This document shows positions 1-5,016 of a stretch of 5,016 nucleotides of DNA, piece by piece. Origin of the DNA: Deltaproteobacteria bacterium (GTDB lineage: Bacteria > Desulfobacterota > JADFXK01); the NCBI GenBank assembly GCA_015233285.1, contig JADFYA010000283.1, positions 1 to 5,016 of the forward strand, in the 5' to 3' direction. The translations under genes were made by a program, and so were the position numbers. The notes below the pieces were generated by a model that worked only from the letters and a program-made list of their open reading frames with translations, made no database searches and was not told the DNA's origin. Within the stretch, counting starts at the first letter, position 1. Every line of letters begins with the position of its first letter.

Positions 1-1014
1 TCTAATTACATTGCTCCCCGCTAGGCCTGGAGAACCGCCCCATTGAGTAATGACCTCACCGGGTTTGGCAGCAGGATCGTTTCCTCCTCGGTCCTGCTTG
101 GTCGTCCTTCGTTGGATCGGCGCTTTGGGCGAAGTCGATTGCGGCGAGCCAACCAATTGGGACCATTCTTCTTTTAACGAATCAATTTGTTGAATAATCG
201 CGGACTCAAGCCGGCCAAGCTTTTCGTTCAAACTCTTGAACGAGCGGTCGAACCAATTGGGATCCTTGTCGGGGGACATTTCAAACGCTTTTCTAAGTTT
301 GGTTAATTCCCAGACGATCCAAAGCAGAATTAAAATGCAGATCACGCCAAATACGGCAATAAAGGACAGCAGGATATCTGTGACTCCTAAAGCCATCAGC
401 CGCCCCACCGCTTTCCCAGCGAGCGTCTTAGGTTGGGGCAACGGTGATGTCGGGGATGTGGCCGGCGTTTCATCTTCATTCGATTCCTCCGATTGTTCGG
501 GTTTCTTTGGCGGCCTTGCCGGCCTGACGGTTAGTTGCGTCTTGACCTGTCTTGCCTGCGTCGGTGAGGCAAGCGCGGCTATCGGTGGGGCAAGCGCGAC
601 TACAAGTGGAACAGTCGCCTTAGGCCGCGCTGTTTCAGCCGATTCAACCCGGCATCCGAACTCTTTGCAGAAGTCTCTATACTCGTCAGGTTTAGTTATT
701 GTCAGCAAGTTTATAATGTTACACATTTCATGGGGATCTATTTTTATTTGCTTATCTTTGACAAATTTTATGAAGTCAATGACATCCTGCGGAGATTTTG
801 GGTCACTCCTGGCCACGCGGTCTTTGAAGTATTCCAAGGCGGCTTGAAGCGCCTTTTCGTTGTAATCCTGACCCTCTAAACAGCGTTGGTAAAAACTTCC
901 CCAGGGATCCTTTCCCCCGGAAGGAATCCTATCGCAGGGAAGATCAGCCGCCCCGGCCAGAGGGGAACCGGCCGCGAAGATGATAACAACTGCTAGAAAA
1001 ATTCGGAAACGCAT
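1..1014 (-). CDS. Partial single-pass membrane protein with signal peptide, Cys-containing outer domain and coiled-coil-prone cytoplasmic tail
   Basis: I do not recognise a family. From ATG at 1014 the frame stays open for 338 codons and leaves the window without a stop, so the C-terminus is missing. Residues 1-22 look like a Sec signal peptide: MRFR, a hydrophobic stretch, and a probable AGA/A cleavage site. Residues 23-125 form a small soluble domain with five cysteines (27, 45, 98, 116, 121). Residues 126-205 are a low-complexity linker rich in Pro, Ala, Ser, Lys and Glu. Residues 213-236 are a strong transmembrane helix, followed by Lys/Arg (239, 241, 242), giving outside-N, cytoplasm-C topology. 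Residues 260-288 have hydrophobic positions with heptad-like spacing (L266, L269, I273, L280, L287), then a polar tail. The gene starts 93 bases after the DUF4062/Hsp70-like gene on the same strand, so it is probably co-transcribed with it. An in-frame ATG at 1047 lacks a ribosome site and would put a polar extension before the signal peptide; an in-frame TAG lies just upstream of it. Role as a membrane anchor or sensor is inference. Confidence 0.85.
   Translation of the reverse strand, partial: MRFRIFLAVVIIFAAGSPLAGAADLPCDRIPSGGKDPWGSFYQRCLEGQDYNEKALQAALEYFKDRVARSDPKSPQDVIDFIKFVKDKQIKIDPHEMCNIINLLTITKPDEYRDFCKEFGCRVESAETARPKATVPLVVALAPPIAALASPTQARQVKTQLTVRPARPPKKPEQSEESNEDETPATSPTSPLPQPKTLAGKAVGRLMALGVTDILLSFIAVFGVICILILLWIVWELTKLRKAFEMSPDKDPNWFDRSFKSLNEKLGRLESAIIQQIDSLKEEWSQLVGSPQSTSPKAPIQRRTTKQDRGGNDPAAKPGEVITQWGGSPGLAGSNVIR
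559..600 (-). repeat. Imperfect 21-base tandem duplication inside the linker of the membrane protein
   Basis: Two adjacent 21-base units, 559-579 and 580-600, match at 17 of 21 positions by eye. Being a multiple of three, the duplication keeps the frame and encodes two similar Ala/Leu/Pro heptads (ALAPPIA, then ALASPTQ) in the linker between the outer domain and the transmembrane helix. This fits slippage or unequal exchange lengthening a spacer that has little sequence constraint. It could also be chance similarity in low-complexity coding sequence. Confidence 0.5.
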
Positions 1015-1026
1015 GGCAGCCAACCG

Positions 1027-1032
1027 CCCTCC
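1027..1032 (-). promoter_or_regulatory. Possible ribosome binding site of the membrane protein gene, with wide spacing
   Basis: The minus strand reads GGAGGG here, a strong Shine-Dalgarno match, but it lies 12 bases before the ATG at 1014, longer than the usual 5-9. An in-frame TTG at 1023 would be only 3 bases away, which is too close. ATG at 1014 is still preferred because it gives a clean signal peptide. Confidence 0.45.
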
Positions 1033-1107
1033 GATCAGGATCTGCATCCGGTTGAATGTCTAGGGTCGAGTGTCTCTAAAGAATAAGGCAGCAATACGGT
1101 CTTTCGT

Positions 1108-4100
1108 TTAACCGCGTTGAGAGCCATTTTTGCCCCGCTTCGGGATAAGCTCGCTATTTAACGTGATGGTTCTTATGTCACCCTTGAATCCCCCGACCCG
1201 GTTTTCCAGGAGGTACTCGGCGAAGTTCCGGACTATCCGGCCCTTTTGGAAAGGATCGCCGAGGTTCATTTCATTGAAGCTATTGTTGAAAAGGTTGGTT
1301 AGTTGTTCCGCGTTGACCAGAATGGACGGCGAGACGGCCTGGACATTGACGCTGGAAGGATAGGGAATGGGGTTATCACCGCTGCGGTCGAACCACTCCA
1401 CGGCATTGTCCTCACTGTCGGTATAGGAAATGCCCAGGAAAGTTGGTTGAGTGTGGATGTGATCGTCAATTCTGACACTGTTGCCGGGGCTGATGGTCCC
1501 CAAGGAGCACGATAGTTTGGAATTCTCCGGCTCACTGGATATTTCGATATTGCCTTCGCCCATAGGAGGAAAACCCTCGCCCAGCAGGACCGGCCCGACC
1601 CGGTTATTGAAAAGATCGCAAATAGTTTTTTTGATCACGCCGGGAATGTAACGGCCTTTAGCATTGGTCTTATCTGCGACCAGGGGATGTGAAACGGCCA
1701 AATGCCAGGCGCGGCCGGAAAGATAGATTCTGAATCCGGTCATCTCTTTGGGTTGGTCTCCGCTCCTGGGTGATTTAACTTTCAAACCGACCTGTTTGAT
1801 GGCCGCCCCGGCCAATAGGGCGGTATAGGCGCTTAACTCGTAGAGAAAGTCGGCGACTGTTTCACCGTGCCCCTCTAAAGGCTGTTTCCCGGCGCTGATG
1901 GCCCGCTGGTGTCTCAAGTAATCGTCCTTATACACGGCCCGGAAGGGGTTGTTCCCGGCAAAGACGAAACTGCTGCAGGAGACACAATTGTTTTCCGAAA
2001 GCACGGCCACGTCGGTCGTGCCGCCGCCCACGTCCACGATAAGGGAAAGACCCTTCAAGGCGCCTTGAATGGGGGCCACCGCCTCCGAGACCGTTTGTCC
2101 TTCATTGAAGTTTATCTCCAGACCCGACAACCGGGCCGCGTCTTGGGCGGCCGCTTTGACGACCAGGATGAAAGCCTTCTTGAGATCTTCTTCCACAGCC
2201 TGGCCGGGAATCTTGATTTTTAGCCCTTCAAATTTCATGGGCACGCTGACATAGACCGAGAGCCTGGAAAACCGGTTGGGGATATTTTGTTGCCCCTTCA
2301 TATAAAAGTGGGCCTGCAACATGAGGAGATATCCGGTCAGAAAATCTTTCCAATAGACCAGTTTTTTGGTTACGTCGTTTTCCCACTTGATATTGTAAAC
2401 ACAATGAGCCGGGTCATTGGCGATGGACTCGTCCAATGAATCGCCCGGGATGGTGTAATGCCGCAGAGGCAAATGTTGAATCTGGGAGTGGAAGATTTGG
2501 CCGCTGTCCCGATGGAAGATACTCACCTCATCCCAGTCGTCTCTCCGCAGGCTATACAGGCCGGTGGGGAAGACCTTGGCCGAACCTTTGGCCTGGCTGA
2601 AATAGGGCACCCAGGCGAAATCCACGACATGTTGACCCCAAAGTTTGTTGGAAAAGACCGTATAGAGCAAATCGGATGGATTCATCGCGGTCGGAGCATT
2701 GTGCCCGGAAGCAAGACAAAATGAAGAACAACTACTCAATGTGCCAAAATCAATGCCCACCTTGAGAGGATCGGCCTCTATTTCTTGAGGGGTCACCTCC
2801 GGTAAAACGGGGAAATAGCCGCCACAACATAAACCAAATTTGTCAGTTAAATCAAAGACTACTCCGGCCGGAGCGGCGCCTTGCCAGGCTGAGATATGGA
2901 TCGTCGGGTTGACTTTGTCCAGGGCCACCCAACCGGCATCTGCCGATGTTTTGTAATACCAAACCTCTTCTTCGTCATTCCCCGACCTGGCCAGAGTTCG
3001 GTTACCCGGCCGGGCGGTGACCATCATGCTGTAATACTTCCACCCGGCCAAGAATCTCCGCTGGGCTTTATCGCAGGGCCAGATATAACACTGATAGGTC
3101 ATGTCCGGGATTTTGTTTAACCCGGTCTGGGATCCGTCGGCCAGAGTTTCAGTTACTCGGATGAGGAACGAACCCTCGTTCAGAGGGTCGACCTCGTTCA
3201 CCTTGCCCCAATTTTTGATTTTGTGGGGGCGCATGTCTACGCAACCTCCTTTGGCCAGCCGAGGATAATTGACTTGCTCATCGGCATACCAACCCCCTTC
3301 CGGCTCCAGGCAATCCACATATTCCTTCCGAAGCGGCCAGGGGACAACAGGTGTCGCCCTTTGGGGTGTGATGGATTGGCCGAACTCCACCGTTCGGTTG
3401 GTGAAAATGTGACTGGGATGGAGGATTTCCACCTCGTGCCCGGTTTGGGCCAGATCAAGCACGGTCTGATAATTGAGAATCAATTTGCTTCTGACATTGT
3501 CCTGCCTATCAAATTTTTTGTCATATGCGAACCTTAAGGTATTGGTGTACTGTAGGATCCGCTTCTCTCCATGGCTATAAACAAATAGGTTATGCCGCTC
3601 ACCCGAAATGTGCAGATGGCGCCCATCAGGGTATTGGATGACCATGTCTTCGCCCAAAAGTTGAAGCGCGGTGATCAGAGCCTCTTTCGGAACAATAGTA
3701 TGTTCGTTAGGGAACCGGATATCTTTAAAAAATTCAAGATTATACCAAATCACGCCGCTCCACCTGGCCTTCTGATTAGCTCTGGTCCATGAGTCGAGGT
3801 ACTTACCCAACTGACTGTCATTTTTCCATATCACCCCTTTACCGTTGACCCTTTTCATCTGATGCAGGACCTCTCGGAGAGTCCCGTCTTCCCGCAACAG
3901 CCTCTGCAGGTAGTCGTATTGTTCAGAAAGAGGCCAGGCATATAAACCAGTTTCACCGACATAACCCAAGGTCGCCGAGGCAGACCGGATAGCCAGAGGC
4001 GGCAACCCGGTGCTTTCCGCATCGCCCTGTTCAACCATGTCTGGGTCATATTCAGCGTAGACACGCTTGGTCGCGATCAAGGCAATCAGGGCCAGATAGG

Positions 4101-4722
4101 CTTCCTGAATCTCCGGGTCCCGGTCCACGGCGGACTTGAAGCCATCATAATCTATGTCGTTAGCTTTAATCGGGCGCTTCTCCGCTGCTTCGGAAGGGAC
4201 TCCCCGCTCTTCGGTAGGTTTCTTTATTATAATGCTGGCCAGGTGGTTTTGCACTTGATTGAATAAATCCGAATTATCCGAATAGGAGGACAAAAGTCCT
4301 TGTTCGGAGTATTCCCTTTTTAGTTCTTGAACCAGCCGAAATTGCTCACCGCCGAAGAGCCTCCGCGGAACTGGCCGTTCACAGAAGTACACGAGCACTC
4401 GGGCTTTTCTCTGTTGCAACCGAAAAATCTCTTCAACAGATCCTGATAAAAACTCCTTTGTTGGAGTACCGACCCTGCTCCAAAAGATGGCGATACCAAA
4501 GTCACAATCATCTACCAGTTGTCTGTTTATCACTTGCTGGCCCGGTTCCGACAAATCCGGTACGGCATGAGTTTCCCAACGGACCAACTCAACTCGCACA
4601 CCAAGACCTGCTCCCATATGGGCATTCCATTGATTTACCTGCTTGGTTAGTGCATCTCGTCCCTCACAAACGTCACCCGGTGATATCAGAAGGCAGCGGT
4701 ATTCCAAGATTTGTCTGGGCAT
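1108..4722 (-). CDS. DUF4062-like domain fused to an Hsp70/actin-type ATPase (1204 aa)
   Basis: Large, probably cytoplasmic multidomain protein; residue numbers count from ATG at 4722. Residues 8-168 resemble DUF4062: a first strand ending in LLISPGDV followed by a charged helix, RWETHAVPDL (48-57), QLVDDCDFGIAIFWSRVGTPT (68-88) and SGSVEEI (93-99). This fold is linked to TIR and nucleoside-deoxyribosyltransferase-like domains. A charged linker follows (about 168-190). Residues 190-650 are rich in Trp and Tyr and match no family I know. Residues 655-1204 are an Hsp70/actin-type ATPase: phosphate-1 VGIDFGT (655-661), connect-1-like VSEAVAPIQGAL (878-889), phosphate-2 IVDVGGGTTDVAVL (895-908) and adenosine motif IYLSGRAWHL (999-1008). 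The Asp and Gly residues expected to hold Mg-ATP are present, so ATP binding is likely. There is no recognisable Hsp70 substrate-binding domain and no transmembrane segment. An ATG at 4800 would add 26 residues but lacks a ribosome site, and the conserved domain begins just after the 4722 start. Stop is TAA. Other Hsp70-like families, such as SrfB-type proteins, are alternatives for the C-terminal half. Biological role (conflict or signalling) is inference. Confidence 0.93.
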   Translation of the reverse strand: MPRQILEYRCLLISPGDVCEGRDALTKQVNQWNAHMGAGLGVRVELVRWETHAVPDLSEPGQQVINRQLVDDCDFGIAIFWSRVGTPTKEFLSGSVEEIFRLQQRKARVLVYFCERPVPRRLFGGEQFRLVQELKREYSEQGLLSSYSDNSDLFNQVQNHLASIIIKKPTEERGVPSEAAEKRPIKANDIDYDGFKSAVDRDPEIQEAYLALIALIATKRVYAEYDPDMVEQGDAESTGLPPLAIRSASATLGYVGETGLYAWPLSEQYDYLQRLLREDGTLREVLHQMKRVNGKGVIWKNDSQLGKYLDSWTRANQKARWSGVIWYNLEFFKDIRFPNEHTIVPKEALITALQLLGEDMVIQYPDGRHLHISGERHNLFVYSHGEKRILQYTNTLRFAYDKKFDRQDNVRSKLILNYQTVLDLAQTGHEVEILHPSHIFTNRTVEFGQSITPQRATPVVPWPLRKEYVDCLEPEGGWYADEQVNYPRLAKGGCVDMRPHKIKNWGKVNEVDPLNEGSFLIRVTETLADGSQTGLNKIPDMTYQCYIWPCDKAQRRFLAGWKYYSMMVTARPGNRTLARSGNDEEEVWYYKTSADAGWVALDKVNPTIHISAWQGAAPAGVVFDLTDKFGLCCGGYFPVLPEVTPQEIEADPLKVGIDFGTLSSCSSFCLASGHNAPTAMNPSDLLYTVFSNKLWGQHVVDFAWVPYFSQAKGSAKVFPTGLYSLRRDDWDEVSIFHRDSGQIFHSQIQHLPLRHYTIPGDSLDESIANDPAHCVYNIKWENDVTKKLVYWKDFLTGYLLMLQAHFYMKGQQNIPNRFSRLSVYVSVPMKFEGLKIKIPGQAVEEDLKKAFILVVKAAAQDAARLSGLEINFNEGQTVSEAVAPIQGALKGLSLIVDVGGGTTDVAVLSENNCVSCSSFVFAGNNPFRAVYKDDYLRHQRAISAGKQPLEGHGETVADFLYELSAYTALLAGAAIKQVGLKVKSPRSGDQPKEMTGFRIYLSGRAWHLAVSHPLVADKTNAKGRYIPGVIKKTICDLFNNRVGPVLLGEGFPPMGEGNIEISSEPENSKLSCSLGTISPGNSVRIDDHIHTQPTFLGISYTDSEDNAVEWFDRSGDNPIPYPSSVNVQAVSPSILVNAEQLTNLFNNSFNEMNLGDPFQKGRIVRNFAEYLLENRVGGFKGDIRTITLNSELIPKRGKNGSQRG

Positions 4723-4728
4723 AATGTT

Positions 4729-4733
4729 TCCTT
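4729..4733 (-). promoter_or_regulatory. Ribosome binding site that decides the start of the DUF4062/Hsp70-like gene
   Basis: The minus strand reads AAGGA, within GGAAAGGA, six bases before ATG at 4722. This is near-ideal spacing. No comparable purine-rich site precedes the upstream in-frame ATG at 4800, so 4722 is taken as the start. Confidence 0.75.
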
Positions 4734-4813
4734 TCCAGAACGATGCTGTTGAGTAAATAGGAATCCTGTGGATGATCACAATGGGGTCGGAACCCGGCAT
4801 GGCAGATCACGAC

Positions 4814-5016
4814 TTACTTAAAATAAATGGGGACCCTGACTACGACTTGAGATTGTTTTACCTTAATCTGCGGATACTTATTGGTAATTCTGCCTTGCTT
4901 GAGCCAGGTCTCAAACTGTCGGTGCGTGGAGCCATCAACTCTCAAGAGAAGGATCGTCATCGGTTGCGGGTCAGAGGAAGGGTTGGTGCTACCGTCATAG
5001 ACTTGACCCGTAAAGT
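4814..5016 (-). CDS. C-terminal end of an unidentified upstream gene
   Basis: The minus-strand frame entering from the right edge is open for 66 codons and ends in TAA at 4814-4816. The other two minus-strand frames are interrupted by TGA within this stretch. The visible tail reads as alternating strands and a helix: TILLLRVDG, then a charged amphipathic segment around RQFETWLKQGR, then a strand-like end KQSQVVVRVPIYFK. No family is recognisable from so short a piece, and there is no signal for a membrane segment. It ends 91 bases before the preferred start of the DUF4062/Hsp70-like gene on the same strand, and only 13 bases before the alternative ATG at 4800, so it is probably the preceding gene of the same operon. 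Confidence 0.7.
   Translation of the reverse strand, partial: FTGQVYDGSTNPSSDPQPMTILLLRVDGSTHRQFETWLKQGRITNKYPQIKVKQSQVVVRVPIYFK

Noticed and set aside
236..847. Plus-strand open frame of 203 codons
   Set aside because: It lies antisense to the long minus-strand membrane-protein frame, its translation is low-complexity (Ser/Ala/Gly runs) with no recognisable domain, and no good ribosome site precedes it.
1015..1107. Gap between the main gene and the membrane-protein gene examined for a terminator, promoter or small RNA
   Set aside because: No stable hairpin with a T-tract and no convincing promoter boxes were seen; only the GGAGGG site stands out.
1909..2254. Plus-strand open frames opposite the ATPase region
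   Set aside because: They are antisense shadows of the phosphate-2 segment of the main gene, where protein motifs on the minus strand are unambiguous.
3223..3537. Plus-strand frame of 104 codons
   Set aside because: Antisense to the middle region of the main gene, with no independent coding signal.
4754..4781. Possible sigma-70 promoter on the minus strand (TTGTGA, 16-base gap, TATTTA)
   Set aside because: Both boxes are weak matches (about 4/6 and 3/6) and the position is inside a likely operon, so it is not separable from chance.
4783..4794. Short hairpin GGGT-tccg-ACCC between the first two genes
   Set aside because: The stem is only four pairs and no T-run follows on the minus strand, so it is not a credible intrinsic terminator.
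1..5016. CRISPR arrays, tRNA or rRNA genes, insertion-sequence ends or transposase motifs
   Set aside because: No regularly spaced repeats, cloverleaf-like segments, terminal inverted repeats or transposase-like translations were seen on either strand.

Overview
This window carries three collinear genes on the minus strand, so transcription runs from the right end to the left end. They fill almost the whole window; the only non-coding gaps are about 90 bases each. The plus-strand open frames are antisense shadows. The sequence is of bacterial type: compact gene spacing, Shine-Dalgarno-like sites, a Sec signal peptide and roughly balanced G+C. The species cannot be named from it; a Gram-negative environmental lineage is a guess.

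In transcription order: (1) 5016 down to 4814 is the last 66 codons of a gene that starts outside the window, product unknown. (2) 4722 down to 1108 is the main gene, 1204 residues from the preferred start. Its N-terminal domain resembles DUF4062, a small Rossmann-like/TIR-like module common in prokaryotic conflict proteins. A middle region of about 460 residues has no family I recognise. The C-terminal part of about 550 residues is an Hsp70/actin-type ATPase, with phosphate-1, connect-1, phosphate-2 and adenosine motifs all visible. (3) 1014 down to the left edge is a secreted-and-anchored protein of at least 338 residues: signal peptide, Cys-containing extracytoplasmic domain, Pro/Ala-rich linker, one transmembrane helix, then a coiled-coil-prone cytoplasmic tail that runs off the window.

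The spacings of 91 and 93 bases, the shared strand and the lack of a convincing terminator suggest one transcription unit. The joining of a DUF4062-type sensor or effector domain to an Hsp70/actin-like ATPase, next to a single-pass membrane partner, is the feature most worth pursuing. It fits an NTP-regulated conflict or signalling system that links an envelope signal to a cytoplasmic machine. That role is inferred from architecture and gene order only; nothing here proves defence activity, and the operon is incomplete at both ends.
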